A DNA stretch of 64,000 nt from Dastarcus helophoroides (Eukaryota > Arthropoda > Insecta > Coleoptera > Bothrideridae), in assembly GCA_028583605.1 (NCBI GenBank), contig CM053326.1, forward strand, positions 29,805,431-29,869,430, read 5' to 3'. A program made the position numbers and the translations under genes. Below the pieces are notes generated by a model that saw only the letters and a list, made by a program, of their open reading frames with translations, was not told the origin of the DNA and made no database searches. Positions 35,801-50,800 of this stretch are shown in pieces; position 1 is the stretch's first letter, and each line of letters opens with the position of its first letter.

Positions 35801-38800
35801 GATTGTCAAAATTTAAATGGAAATAAAAATTGTAAGAAGAATATTTTTAGAAATTCTGGGTTAGTTTCTCCAAATTCGATTAGCGATTTTTATCCTTTTA
35901 GTAATAAGGAACCATTTGACTAAATTTTTATCCTAGTATAGGCCACAGAACGTTTGGTGGTAACATCAAATATGTGTGAATATGTCGACATTGCGTTATC
36001 ACATTGAGAGACTTGATGACTTCGTTACTTTTGATGCTGTTATGGAGAGCAATTCTTTCGTGGACCACCCTTAAGGAAGACTAGACCACGTCAAAGTCGA
36101 AAGGAAGAATTTCTCAGGGTACTTTACTTAGATTTGATTGGGTCATCATGTGGTTTGTCTACAGCTGAAAAATTTCTTTTTTTTCTATCGTTGTCAATTC
36201 TTCCCTGAATATCCTTATACAGACATACAAGATGGTTTTGCCCAACCCTTAGTTGATTGGAGCCAAATCAGAAAGTAAAAATTACAAGCGAGCCACATTC
36301 AGGACCTAAAAAGTGATACCTAAAAAAAGGGATGAACATCTTAATTTTTAATATGAAACCTGAAACCTAACATTTGCAATTCTCAAAAGTGAAATATAAA
36401 AAAGATTATCACAGTTTGAAAAATGTTGCTTAAAAAACGATGTACTTCGAAAACTTAACCTAGTTACCACGATCTACATGTGGATCGCGAGCTACGGGTT
36501 GGGTACCACTGAAATGATTGGATATACAGAGATTAATTTAATGACATATTTTTAAATCGATTTGGATTCCGGTTCGCGAAAAATGAAATTAGCATCCTCT
36601 CCCATTCAAGAGCTAGACTTCTTTCCGTTTTGGGCGCGAAATCTTGGTGTCTGGCTAGCTCCATGGTCGAAATGTGCATCGAGCGGCCGACGGTGCCCGT
36701 AGCAAATCCCGCCGCGTCCTTCGCATAGATCGAGAATCGCATCTTTTCCGTCTAGTGATAGTCCACGGGCGCCAGGCGGTCTCGCACGCAGTTAGGTACA
36801 CACTGTATAAGCGCCTCCTGCGGGGCACCCTAGAGATTCTAATGAATGGAGCCGGTCTGCGCTCACGTGGTGCGCCCGCTTCCGCGTGACACCATCGTGT
36901 GCTGATTGTTGTCCTGGGTCAGTGCCGCAATCACAGAGGAGTCGCTTTCCGATTGCTGCGGCCGGCCCGACGACGTCTGTCCGCGTTGTGTTGCATATTC
37001 GACGACGCTTCGGTAACTGTAAACGTTTTTGTGTGTTTTCAGGTACTTGGACCGGTGGGAAAAAGTCCATTTTTTGGGGGAGGAGGCGGACAGGGGCAGC
37101 GACGATGACGAGGAGAGCAGGCACAAGCGCTGGTCCGCACGAGCTCTCCATTCTGTGCCACTCGCGTACAATTATCATCAGCATAACATTGCAGGTAATT
37201 AATAGTTCTTATTATTATAATTATGCCAACTTTGCTACTTCTACATTACCGAGGACACCATCCTGTAATAAAACACTAATTCATGACGTGATTCTACTAC
37301 AATGTAAGATATAAAAGGAATTAAGTTCAGATTTAATTTTTTTCCATGCGATGTCATGATCACCATAAAAATAAGCTGTGATCAGCCGCGAATCCATCTT
37401 AATTTATTTTATAAAAAAAATACGCATTTAAAAAATCAAGATTAAATTTAATATTTTGGACAGAAAAAAAAATGGATAGAAACTCGCAATTTATAAAAAT
37501 ACAATTTGAGATCTTAACGCCAAATTTTGAAATTGAAATACAAATCTTGTCCCCCGAAACCAAGAAGATTAAAAAACAACAAAGGATTGCTCTAACGCGT
37601 TTCGAGAGATACTCTCTGAAGATGATAGCTTGGTTATCGGAACGCGTTAAAGCAACCTTTGTTGTGTTTCTTAATCTTTCTTGGTTTCAGAGGACAAGAT
37701 TTGTATTTCAATATTTGAAGATAACCAAGGACCAATCCTTTCCGCCCAATTTTGAAATAAAAAAAGGTCGAAATTTTACTGAAAGATCTTAAATTGGCAA
37801 TTTTTGAATTTGAACATTTCAGTTTTAAATTTAGAATTTGGTAAAATATCGACTACTCCATTTTTTGCTCATAAATTCAAAATTTTCGAGTTTAATTTCA
37901 ACATTTTGATTTTTTCATTAATTATGTCGAAATTTCTCTAATCTTATCGAAAATTTTCATAAAAGTGGATTTTTTTAAAATAAGTTTGGAGTTTTCTTCA
38001 AAAACTAAGTTATTATAGCAAAATTATACTCAAGATTTTCAAACTCGAAAATTCGGAATTATTTTTGTAACATTTGACCTTTTTTAATTTTTTTTCTCAA
38101 ATTTTTCATTTTACACTTGAAATTTTTATTTTTCTCCTAAAATTTTAACTTCAGGATCAAAATGTTTCGATATTTTTACTTTAATTTTAAAATTTTTTGT
38201 TTTTGAATTTTCGCGGCTACATTTTCGAAGAAAAAAGATTTACATTTCGAATTCAAAATTTCGATGATGATAATGAAATTTTGATTTTTGCGTTTAAATG
38301 TGAAATTTCGATTTCTAATCACATTTCGAATTTGCACAAATTGTTGACTTTGTTGTAAAAATATTGAGGAAAAAAACGGCAACTTTTCAAGTTTAAATTC
38401 ACATTTTAACTTGGACCTTTATTAGGATTTCGGTTATTAGAGAAAATTGAAAACTTCCCCCTTTGCGAGTGGATTAAATTAAAAAAAAACCGCACGGTAA
38501 AGTATAAACAAAAAAATCATTTTCAATCTTTTCAATTAAAATCGAAATTGAGAGCTTTTCACAAAATTTTGATTTTGCTTTCGCAATTTTTTTGCTAAGA
38601 AAAATAAAAATTCCAAGTTTAAAGTCGTCTCTTATTTAAATGATAATTTTGAAAAAAAAACTCAAAATTATTTCTGTAAAGTTCGCTCAAAGCTTTAAAA
38701 TTCTTCAGAAGTTGAAATTTGGATAAAATTTTTAAGTTTAAACTGTGGATTTCGTTAAATATCGGAATATTTCGAGAGTCTTTAATTTTTTTTAATAAAT

Positions 38801-41800
38801 TATAACTGAAGCAAAAGTTAGACTTCTTTTTCTAAATTTTGATTTTTTTTTTCGAAATTTTACACATTAAAACTTAAAATTAAAAAATAATCCTCAGAAC
38901 GTTGAGAAAAGAGTAATAACTTTGAAAGAAACACTTTAAAACTTATGTAAAAAAGATCATATCAATTTCAACTTTGATCATATAATTTTTACCAGAGCAC
39001 TGAACAAGTTTTTGAAATTTCGATTTTAAACTCGATATTTTGACATTTTGTTTTTGAAATTTTGGCTTTTTTTAAGCTCCCACATTTTAAACTTGATGTT
39101 TTTATTTATTCCCTGAATAGTCTTACTTTTTCTATAAATTTTGGATTGTACTTTCGAAATTTTGGCGTAATTTCTTAAAAAACGAGAATTTTTTTAATAG
39201 TTTTTGAATTTTTTCTCCAAATTTTGACTTATTTGCAACATTCAGATTTAGCGCTTCCAGTTTTTTTATTGTCTATTTTTATTCTTAAAATTTCGAGGTT
39301 TTTCGAAATCTTGACTCCTAAAAATGTCAAGCAATTTAAATTTTTTAAGAGCGAAAATTTCTCCCGAAAATTCAACTTGGATTTTATTTTTTTGAAATTT
39401 GAAGATTGATTTTTTCGAATATAAGATACCGAAATTAAATGTATTCTGCCGTAATTATTGTGGAAATAGAACTAGACATTTTGTTTTTATATACATAAAT
39501 TTTACGAATTAATTAATACATTTCGCTTTTTTTCTGTTGACCTTCGACCATGATCAGAAAATAAATCTGGTTTAATTTTAAAAATACAATTACACGACCG
39601 ACGAAGGAAGCATCGCTCGCGAAATAACTATTTTGTTCAAGTTTTGGTGCGTTAGAAATGGCCAAATCTAATAATCCTTCGTCCACCGGCGGCGTCATCT
39701 GTTGGAAATTCAGGCCTTAGCGAGCGACGGTAAAATTAGTAAGACAGGTGAGCGGCGAGATAACGTAATTTTGTTTGGCGCAAACGATGCCCTTTGATTA
39801 TTGATTTTGTTTGGAACGCGCAGGCAGACGACATGAAACCGATTATTCCCCACTTTGCTTACGCCTCGTCAAATCAAAACCGAACCCCATCAATCGTTCG
39901 GAATTTAAACAGCTCGACGCTAGGCTTGGACTAAAGTGGCTCACGACGGGTTTTCTGCTAGAATCAGAAACAGAAGAATCGTTTTTTTTTGTCATATTTT
40001 TTTCGATGCCTCGATTGAAAATATTCAGTCAACGCCCGCTCCATTCTTCAGGAGTCGTAAAAATATTAAATTATTTATTTTCTATTACACCTGCTTAATT
40101 GAATATGCTGAAATTAGGCAAATTTGTAGAAGACATCATCCTTGTGGAACAGCCTTGGGATCGCGATCAGATATAGTGGGGAGTCACTGAAAAATAAGAT
40201 TTATTACGAAAAATTCATTATCGATTATTACTTAATTAAATTAACAGTTAATAACCACATAACTAATAAAATAAATTAACCCTTAATGCTCGAAAGGCTC
40301 CGCTGAGGGGACATGTATTAGTTTTATAAAAATCGAAAGGCTCCGCTGAAGGGACATGTATTACTGTTATAAAAATCGAAAGGCTCCGCTGAAGGGACAT
40401 GTATTAGTGTTATAAAAATCGAATGGCTCCGCTGAAGGGACATTCTGTTATCTGGTATGTAGTATAAACATTTTTATCGAGCGTTAAGGGTTAATAGTTT
40501 GAGATAATTGATCTTTTTTAGGGGGTCGTGACATTAAACATTTTTTTAAAATTTTTGGGTGGTCATTTCAGTAAAAACGTTGAGAAACGATACTCTAGGT
40601 CTAGAACAGCTGCTCTAGACTTCTAGACTCTAGAAAACCTCAATAGATTGCAACGAGATTGACTAAATGAACCTTTCGTAAAATACAATTGAAATAGAAA
40701 TTAAAAATACGAGTGCCAGCTTTGGGCACATGAGAACTTGTCGATATATCCATAAATTTTACGAATGTCCCATTTTTTGGTTATCTTGAATGTTTTAGAT
40801 TCAGTTGTGTGACATTCAGCAAAACCAGCCCTAGCCCAAGAACGACTTTCTCCGTTGTAAAGCACAACAGGTCTGTGCGCCCATCGAAGTATTTTTGTTG
40901 TTGGGCCGTGCGCAAGTCCTGAATTCCTGAAATAACGCCGAAAATCCTAATTATAAACGTGGGTATGCATTTTTGCATGATCAGAAATAACCCGATCTGT
41001 CATTCGACGGATAATAGGGGAAATTCATCGCGTGAAGCCGCTTTAAGCCCCAACGTGACTAAATCTCTCCTTATTATTGCCTTCATTTAATTTTCGAAAT
41101 TTTTCAACAGTACACAGTGTCTACAGTAGCGAAATAAACAACCAAAGTGCCCCGAGGTTTTAAAATGTCTCCATTCAGAAAGAAGTTGCTGAAACAGTTA
41201 TTGTGAAATTTCGCTGTAGAAAGTTATAGCAATTCCCGCCTCAGCGCGCAAAAGCGAAATTAGTAGATAAATTCGAAAATTTTGAAACAAATCAAGTTCC
41301 GAAAATTTAAAAATGTTGAGTAATAAAACATTTCGAAGTACCCGAAGTAAATAAAATTTTTTCAATATTTCCACTTCAGAATCGAAATTTCAGCGACAAA
41401 AATTAAATTTTCGACTTCAGTTCCGAAATGTTGGGATAATGTTCGAAAAAGAAGAAACTAAAGAAACTCAGATTTTAATAATTTGGAAACCAAAGGCTGG
41501 GAGAAAGTTCAAAATTTCGAGAAGGTAAAAATTTTCTAGAGAAAGTCAAATCTGGTGATCTTGAAAAGTTTTTGAGAATAACGGTGTTTCGGATAACGAA
41601 CATTTTGAAATGCGTTTTAAAAGAAGCCAGAAAAAGGTGAACTCTGACAAAAATCGTATTTGTACAGAAGACAAATTTAGAGAAAACAAATGTATCGAAT
41701 TTTCGAGGAAAAGTTTGTGTCCAAATACCACAGAGAGTCATTTTTTGGGAAATTCTTGAAAGGTTTTGATTCTGAGAATTTAGATGAACATCAAGAAAGA

Positions 41801-44800
41801 ACCAAATTTGAGAGAAAAGGTCATTAAAAAAAAGGTTATTTAAAAAGATGAGTTTTGAAAGAAATCTGAGAAAGTTTGGGGCTCACACAGGGCTGTAACG
41901 CTAAGGATGATGATGATGATCATGATGATGAGTTTCTGGAATAAGGTCGAAATTATCAGACTTTGAGAAACTAATCGAAATTCTCAAAAAATTGGATTTA
42001 AAAAACAAGCCGAAATTTCAAAATTTGGAAAAAAATGGCCATACTTTAAAAATAATTCGAAATTTTGAAACAAGCATCTCACTTAATAAAGTGCAATTTC
42101 CCGGTGAACGTCAGTTTTGAGAAAAATCAAATTTTGAGAATAAAGTCGACCTGTCAAAAAAAGTAAAGAATTTTGAAAGAAAAATTAAATAATTCGATAA
42201 AAAATGGATAAACGAATTCGATAAAATTTCCAGGAAAAAGTGGACTTGGCAGAATTTTGAAAAAGGATTCCAAATTTTTGGAAAAGGCGAAAAAGTCGAA
42301 GATCAGATTTTGAAAACAATTCAAAATTTCGAATAAAGGACAAATTTAAGTACATAGACGAATTAAAATGTCCCAAGCATTTTTTTCTGAACATTTCCAA
42401 AATGATAATTTCTCAAATTTTTTATATTTTGATTGAACACTTAATTAAATATCAAGAAAAAACAGAATTTTGAGGAACAAATCGAAAGTCAGATTTTGAA
42501 AAGAATTCAAAATTTCGAATAAAGGACAAATTTAAGTAGACGAATTGAAATGTCCCAAAAATTTTGTTCTGAACATTTCCCAAATGATATTTTCTCAATT
42601 TTTTTATATTTTGATTGAACAATTAATTAAATATCAAGAACAAGCAGAATTTTGAGGAACAAATCGAAAGTCAGATTTTGAAAAGAATTCAAAATTTCGA
42701 ATAAAGGACAAATTTAAGTGGACGAATTGAAATGTCCCAAAAATTTTGTTCTGAACATTTCCAAAATGATATTTTCTCAATTTTTTTATATTTTGATTGA
42801 ACTGTTAATTAAATATCAAGAACAAGCAGAATTTTGAGGAACAAATCGAAAGTCAGATTTTGAAAAGAATTCAAAATTTCGAATAAAGGACAAATTTAAG
42901 TAGACGAATTGAAATGTCCCAAAAATTTTGTTCTGAATATTTCCCAAATGATATGTTCTCAATTTTTTTATATTTTGATTGAACTATTAATTAAATATCA
43001 AGAACAAGCAGAATTTTGAGGAACAGATCGAAATATTTAGGAAGTCTGATTGAAAAAAAATGTGAAATTTCCAGAAAAGCCAAATTTTGAGGAAAGTGGC
43101 GAATGAGAAAACAACTAACAAACTCCAAAGTTAATTTTTGAGAAGGTCGGAATTTTGAAACGTTTCAAACAAATTTGAAACAAAAAAAGTGTCCATATAT
43201 CGAGAACCTGATATTTTGAACAAAAGTCGAAGTTTTTAAATTCGCAATTTTCCGAATATGCGTGAAAATGTTAAGAAACGAAGTTTTGAAAGAAGAGGAA
43301 ATTTTGAAAAAGTGGAAATTTTTAAAGTGTTGACATTTTTAAAAAATCCCATCAAAAATGGTTCGAAATTGACAAAATATTTGAGACTTTCAAAAAATTC
43401 AACAAAGGTCAAAATTTTCAAAAATCGAGATTCTTAGTCAAAAATTCAAAGGAAAGTTAGAATTTTGAAAAAGGGTCGAAATTTTGAAAAATAGTTTTGA
43501 CGAAAGTTCGGAATTTTCAAAAAAAAAAACATGAAAAAAATTAAATTGCAAAAAATACAATATTTCAGAAAAAATTGAACAAGAAAGTTCAAATTTTGAG
43601 AAAGCAATAAAATTTTCAAAAAAAGTCGAAATTTTTAAAAACGTCAATTGTAAAAAAGTAAAATTTTGAACTGTCGCAGTTTTCAAAAAAATTAGAACCT
43701 TTCAAAAAATCTTATGGTAGGATTAAAAATGTTGAGATGCGCGACCGGGGATCGAACCTAGAACCTATCACGTGGCAGGCAAGTCCTCTCATCATTGAGT
43801 TGCTTTACGTCGCAGTTTTTAATTTCACTTATAAATAGCCTCAAAATTTCAAAAAGTAGAATTTTTGGAAAAGCCTACTTTCAAAGTAACGATTTTGAAA
43901 AAAGTATTTTTACATTTAATCAGCGATATTTGGTGTTTAATATAAATGAGTTTGGTTTTTGAATTATACTCGAATCCAATTCACGCACAAAATTCGTCCC
44001 AGTTAAAAAATGTTCAGTATAAGAGCTGGTAAATTAGACACGCCTATCTGGGGAACGTTGCGCATTTTTCCGATTTTTCACATTGCAACGTGCACAACCA
44101 GCGGCGTGCCATTTTTTCCGCATGGAAGGTTTTTTTGCAACCGTTGAATTTTTTTTTGCTAGTTTTTTCGAATAACAAAACTATCGGGGTCGTCAATCAA
44201 AGCGGGGGGTGCATCGCGAAATCAATACGATCGGGGTGACAGGAGTCGGCAGAGGTGGCGAAATGGTGCGCATATTTCATATCCGCTCGGCGCTTGCATA
44301 AAGTGCAACTCTGGATTTATTCATCTCGCTCCTTGTCACGGTCGCATCATTCTCGACGCAACACGGCCGCAAACGGAATCGATATCATAGGTCGCCGGAT
44401 CAGTAGCGCCGATGGGGATTTACGAGGTACACGGCTTGACAGCGAAAACGTTACGTTTTGTCCCTATCTATCAATATCATTATCTGCTTGGCGCTGATAT
44501 TCTGAAAAACGAGGCTGGTTGGTTTCAATTTTTTTAAAAGAGTCGTGAGATTTTGATGTTTTTTCTAGAAATTTTGAATCTAAACTCCAAATATTTTACA
44601 AAGTTTTTGAAATTTCAACTAGTTTTGTTCAAATTCCAACTTTACATTTTCAACTAAAATCGAAATTTTGTTTTGTTATATTGGCTTTAAATTCGTAGTC
44701 TCAAATTTTCGAAATTTCCTAAAATTTTTTACAATTTTTTGTATCCCTATTTAACTGCAATATTTCACATTTTAGACACGAACAGGGAGTACAACCATCT

Positions 44801-47800
44801 GTCAACTAACCTATACAAACCGTCGGACTACGACCGACTGGCTCTTTCCCTGGTTTCGCCGCTTCCCAACGAACAAGATTTCGCCATCAACGTTTGCACC
44901 CTGCTGTCCAACGACGGCAAACACACTTTAAAGCTTGAAAAACACCCTCGCATTCTCTATTTTTTATTGGGTCACGCCGGTGTCTACAATCACAGTAAGT
45001 CCCTCGCTTTAGACCCTCCTCGGTCAAAGTTAATCCACGACTGTTTTAGGCTCTCTAGGCAAATTATTTCATCATTATTACGCCATCATCAGGAAGCATT
45101 CCCCAGCGAGTTTCTGGCCCCAAGTGGTAGAGTGGAAGGAAGCCTTGGATCTCATTAACGAAAGCGTGGAGAAAGTCATTGACCCCAAGAAACCCCAAAG
45201 CGCAAAGGTCGAACCGAGCGTGGAGGCAACCCCCAATGAACGTATATGTGAAATTAGTGATTCGGATAGTGACAGTGACGAAATTTTCAATTGTGACGAT
45301 GATGTTTCCCAGCAGCGAAAACCCTTCAAGTTTAAGCCCGACTCATCCGATCGGGAACTCTTCTGTTTGGGGCGAACATTAGGCACCCAGGATTACCTGG
45401 GGCAGAGGGTGTTGCAGGTGGCGACGATATTGAGGAACCTCAGTTTTATTGAGGACAACGTGCCGGTTTTAGTGAAAAATAAGACTTTTTTGCGATTTTG
45501 TTTGTTATGTGCTAGTTCTCAGTGGAATTATTTGAAGAATTTAGGGTACGACATGCTCGGCAACATCGCTTCGGATTTTGTCGTGAAAGAGTTGCAGAGC
45601 GATCGACTTGCCAGTATTTTAGTTAAGTTCGTTACGGATGGCTTGCATAGCGAGGACAGGCTGTGTTGTATTTCTTCGCTGGAGGTATTAAATAAGCTGA
45701 GCCAGAACGAAAAAAATGAAGATACGCTGCTTAGGTGAGTAGCCCCCTAACATAACCTCAACTAATGCAACGCGAAATCTAACATTGATTTTTTTTTCAT
45801 GAACCACTCCGAATTTTATTTTATTTATTTTTTTAAATTTTATTATTTTACGTGTAATGCAATTCTAAAAGTTGATTTTCCGCAACTTTCTACTATTTTG
45901 TATTTAATCATAAATTTGATAAATGTTTTCTTATGAAAGATTAAACAAGTTGCTACATACCTATTCTAGGTCATATTCATACCAAGGAAACTACAGAGCT
46001 TATGATAGCACCTCTTCCCGGTTTGGCCTTGTGTTCCCTCCCAGAAAAAATTTCAGGATCCGCCCTTGGCTACATTGATAAATTCTACAAATTGGTTTCC
46101 GCACGAAATTCTCTAAATCCATTTTCGCGCGACAGACAAAATGATATTTTGAAAATTTCTACCAATTGAGTTTTAGGAGACAAAATTCTATACTAGGATA
46201 AATATCGCAATTTTTTATGTTAATATTGGGTTCTTGTTTCCGCGTGAAATTGGTTTTTACACGAAATTCTTAGGATTTATTTTCTCTCGACATTTGTTAA
46301 AACAAAACTCGAAATTTTCCAGTAAAATTCTATAAAATGGTCCCTTGGAAAATTCTACAAGTTAAATTTTATGAGAAAATTTTTATTCGAGGATGAGTTA
46401 TTGTAAACAAATTGTTAACAATTGTATACGAGCATAAATTTTGTCTATGTTAAAATTGGTTTCTCTTGTTTGCGCGGGAAATTCTACAAATTGATTTTCG
46501 CATGAAATCCTCCAAGTTTATTTTCTCACGACTTTTTACAAATCTCATTTCTGCTCGAAACTTGACAAAATTTACAGTTTCGCAACAAAGTTCTATAAAA
46601 TGGTCTCTTTTGAAAAAATCTACCAAAAAAATTACAAATAATTTTAAAAAATTGCCAAAAATTGTATACAAGGTTGAATTTTTTCTAAGTTTATCTTCTT
46701 GTTTTTGCGTGAAATTCTACAAATTGATTTTTACCCGAAATCCTTTTAACTAACGACTTTCGACAAGACAAATCTCATTTCTACTCAAAATTTGACAAAA
46801 CGTACAGTGTCCCAGGGAAATTCCTTAAAATGGTCCCTTGGAAAATTCTATAGGTTAAATTTTACAAGAAAATTTTTATTCGAGGATGAGTTATTGTAAA
46901 AAATTGTCAACAATTGTATACGAGCATAAAATGTTTCTATGTTAAAATTGGTTTCTCTTCTTGCTCTCGCGTAAAATTCTACAAATTGATTTTCGCATGA
47001 AATCCTCTAAATTTATTTTCTCGCCACTTTTAACAAATCTCATTTCTACTCGAAACTTGACAAAATTTACAGTTTTCCAACGAAGTTCTATAAAAAGGTC
47101 TCTTTTGAAAAAATCTACAAATTGAATTCTACGAGAAAAATTATATCGAGGACAAATTATTTTAAAAAATTGCCAAAAATTGTTTACAAGGTTGAATTTT
47201 TTCTAAGTCTTTCTCTTCTTGTTTTTGCGTGAAATTCTACAAATTGATTTTTGCACGAAATCCTTTTAACTAACGACTTTCGACAAGACAAATCTCATTT
47301 CTACTCGAAATTTGACAAAACGTACAGTGTCCCAGGGAAATTCTATAAAATGGTCCCTTGGAAAATTCTATAGGTTAAATTTTACAAGAAAATTTTTATT
47401 CGAGGATGAGTTATTGTAAAAAAATTGTCAACAATTGTATACGAGCATAAATTTTGTCTGTGTTAAAATTCGTTTCTCTTCTTGTTTCCGCAGTGAAATT
47501 CTACAAATTGATTTTAGCACGAAATCCTCTGAATTTATTTTCTCGCGACTTTTGACAATCTCATTTCTGCTCAAAACTTGACAAAAGTTACAGTTTCCCA
47601 ACGAAGTTCTATAAAATGGTCTCTTTTGAAAAAAATCTACAAATTGAATTCTACGAGAAAAGTTATATCGAGGACAAATTATTAAAAAAAATTGTATACA
47701 AGGTTGAATTTTTTTAAGTTTTTCTTCTTGTTTTTGCGTGAGATTCTACAAATTGATTTTCGCACGAAATCCTTTTAACTAACGACTTTCGACATGACAA

Positions 47801-50800
47801 ATCTTATTTCTACTCGAAATTTGACAAAACGTACAGTGTACCAGCGAAATTCTATAAAATGGTCTCTTCGAAAATTCTACAAGTCGAATTTTACGAAGAA
47901 AATTGTTATACGACGATGACATGTAAAAAAATTGTCAAAAATTGTTTACGAGGATAAATTTTTTCTATATTAAAATTGGTTTCTTCTTGTTTTGTGTGAA
48001 ATTTTAGAAATTGATTTTCACACAAAATTCTGCTATTTTATCGCGATTTTCAGCAAAATAAAATTAAATTCTGTTCGAAATTTGACAACATGTATAGTCG
48101 TTTCTTGCGAAATTAGACAGATCTCTTTGGACATTTCTATAAATTGAGTTTTATATACATATATAAAAAAATTGTATGAGGATAAGTTGTATTCAGTTTT
48201 TTCTGCGTTAAAATTGGTTTTTCTTGTTTCCACATGAAATTCTACAAATTGGTTTTCGTACGAAATTCTGGAAATCTCATTTTCGCGCATTATTATTTGA
48301 CAAATAAAATTAACTTCTGTTCGAAATTTGACACTATGATGGCGAAATTCGATAAAATGGTCTCTTTGGAAATTTCTACAAATTGAGTTTTATGAGAAAA
48401 AAATTATACGAATATAAGTTGTATCCTAATTTTTTCTACGTTCTACGAAATTCGATAAAATGATTTCTTTGGATATTTTTATCAATTCGTAGTTCTCGTT
48501 TTAGCGATTCTACATATTCTTTTTTGCACGAAATTTGCCAAATTTGTTTGATTATGAAATTCTACAACTTGATTTCCGCACAAAGTTCGTCAACTCTTAT
48601 AGTTTCCTCTCAAAATTGGACAAATTGAATTTGCATGAAATTCTATGAATTGACTTTTTCGAAAATTTCCATAAATTAAGTCTAATTGAGACATTTGGTA
48701 CCTTTTCTTACAATTAGGCAAACTTGGTTTACGCTAAATTCATTTTCCCATGAAGTGCTACAAATTGGTTTCTGTACGAAATTACCAAATTTGCTTCAGC
48801 GCGAAATTTTGTAAACTAATATCTGCACAAAATTCGTCAATTCGTATAGTTTTCTCACGAAATCCAACAAATTGAATAATTTACTTGAAATTCTATGAGT
48901 TGACTTTTTCGAAAATTTTTATAAATTGAGTCTAATGAGTCATTCGATACATTTTCTTACAATAGGGCAACTAGGTTTCCGCTAAATTAATTTTTCCATA
49001 AAGTTCTACTTTGTTTCTGTTCGAAATTCACCAAATGTACTTCAGCGCGAAATTCTGTGAACTAATTTCTGCTTAAAATTCGATCTCTCATTGTTTTCTC
49101 ATAAAATTTGACAAATTGAACAGTTTGCGTGAAATGCTATAAGTTGGTTTTTTTTGAAAATTTCCACAAATTGAGTCTAAAGAGACTTTACATTTTTTAT
49201 GTATCTTACAATTAGGCAAACTGGTTTCCGTGAAATACATGAAATTCTACAAATTGGTTTCTGTACGAAATTCGCCAAATTTGCTTCAGTGCGAAATTCT
49301 GTAAACTAATTTGTGCACAAAATTTGTCAACGCGTATGGTTTCCTCATGAAAATCAAAAAATTTCACGAAATTCTATAAGTTTACTTTTTCGAAAAGTTC
49401 CATAAATTGTGTCTAATGAGATTTTATACAATTTTTATGCTTCTTTCAATTACTTAAATTGGTTTCCGCTAAATTCGTTTTCGCATAAAATTCTACCGAT
49501 TGATTTCTATCTATACGAAATTCGTCAAATTGTCTTCAGCGCGAAATTCTGTAAATTGATTTGTGCACAAAATTCGGTAACTCCCATTGTTTCCTCATAA
49601 AACTGGACAAATTGAACAGTTTGCGTGAAATTCTATAAGTTGACTTTCTTCGAAAATTTTCATAAATTGAGTTAAACGAGACATTTGCTACTTTTTTTTT
49701 ATACAATTGGTTTCCGCTAATTTCATTTGCCCACGAAATTCTACTAATTGATTTCTGTAAGAATTTTACAAATTCGCTCCACTGCGAAATTCTATAAATT
49801 GCGTGCTGTACAAAATTCGATAACTCGCATATTTTTCTTACGAAATTCCATAGTTTGCGTGAAAATCTATGATGGAATTTCGAACATTTCCACGCATTGA
49901 GCCTAACGAGATATTTGATACATTTTCTGTGTAACTTACCATTAAGTAAATTGGTTTCCGCTAAACTTATTTCCCCATGAAATTTTACAAATTGGTTTCT
50001 GTACGAAATTCGTTAATTAAATAAAGTGCGAAATTATAAAAAACTGATTTCTGCTCAAAGTTCGATAACTGATAATTCCGTGCGAAATTTTACAAATTGA
50101 ATAATTTTGGGAAATTCTGTAAGTTGTTTTTTTCGAAATTTGTCACAAATTGGAGCAAGCGAGAATTTTGATGCATTTTTTTCTGTGTAACTTAGGTAAA
50201 TTTGTTGCGCTAAATTTATTTTCGCTTGAAATTCTAGCAATTGGTTTTTGTTGCCGTGTGAAATTCGATAACTCGCATAGTTTTCGCGGGAAATTGAATA
50301 GTTTGTGTGGAAATTCTATAAGTTAGTTTTTTAGAAAATGTCCACAAATTGAATTTTAATTAGAAATTTGCTATATTTTTTCTTACGCAGTTTAGGTGAA
50401 TCGGTTTCGGTTCAAGTTATTTTCCTTTTGAAATTCTATACTTTGGGTTTTGTACAAAATTCGCCAAATTTGTTTTACCGGGTATTTCCACAAACTGATT
50501 TCTGCAAATAATTCGATAACACTTAGTTTCCGCCCGAAAACCAACAAATTTGAAGTTTCACACATTCGGTCTAATGAAAACTTTTATCATTATTTTGTTT
50601 ACAACTTTATTTTCTCGTGAAATTCGTTGGTTTCTGTACGAAATTCGTCAAATTTGTTTCACCTCGAAATTCTACAAAATCTGAACGCAAAATTCGATAA
50701 ATTGAATATCCGCGGGAAATTGTGTAAGTTGATTTTTCAGCGAATTTGTTTAATAAATTGGGTCTTACGAGAAATTAAGTAAATTTTTTCGTCTCAAATT

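Noticed and set aside
36674..37314. Several overlapping open frames on both strands around ARID2 exon 4
   Set aside because: They are shadows of the real exon 4 and of the GC-rich island; only the ARID frame has homology.
42295..43025. Regular repeats considered as a CRISPR array
   Set aside because: The 182-bp units are contiguous without unique spacers, and this is an animal genome.
43738..43812. Functional tRNA-Gly
   Set aside because: Anticodon arm and B-box are good but D- and T-stems have mismatches and the acceptor stem is only partly paired.
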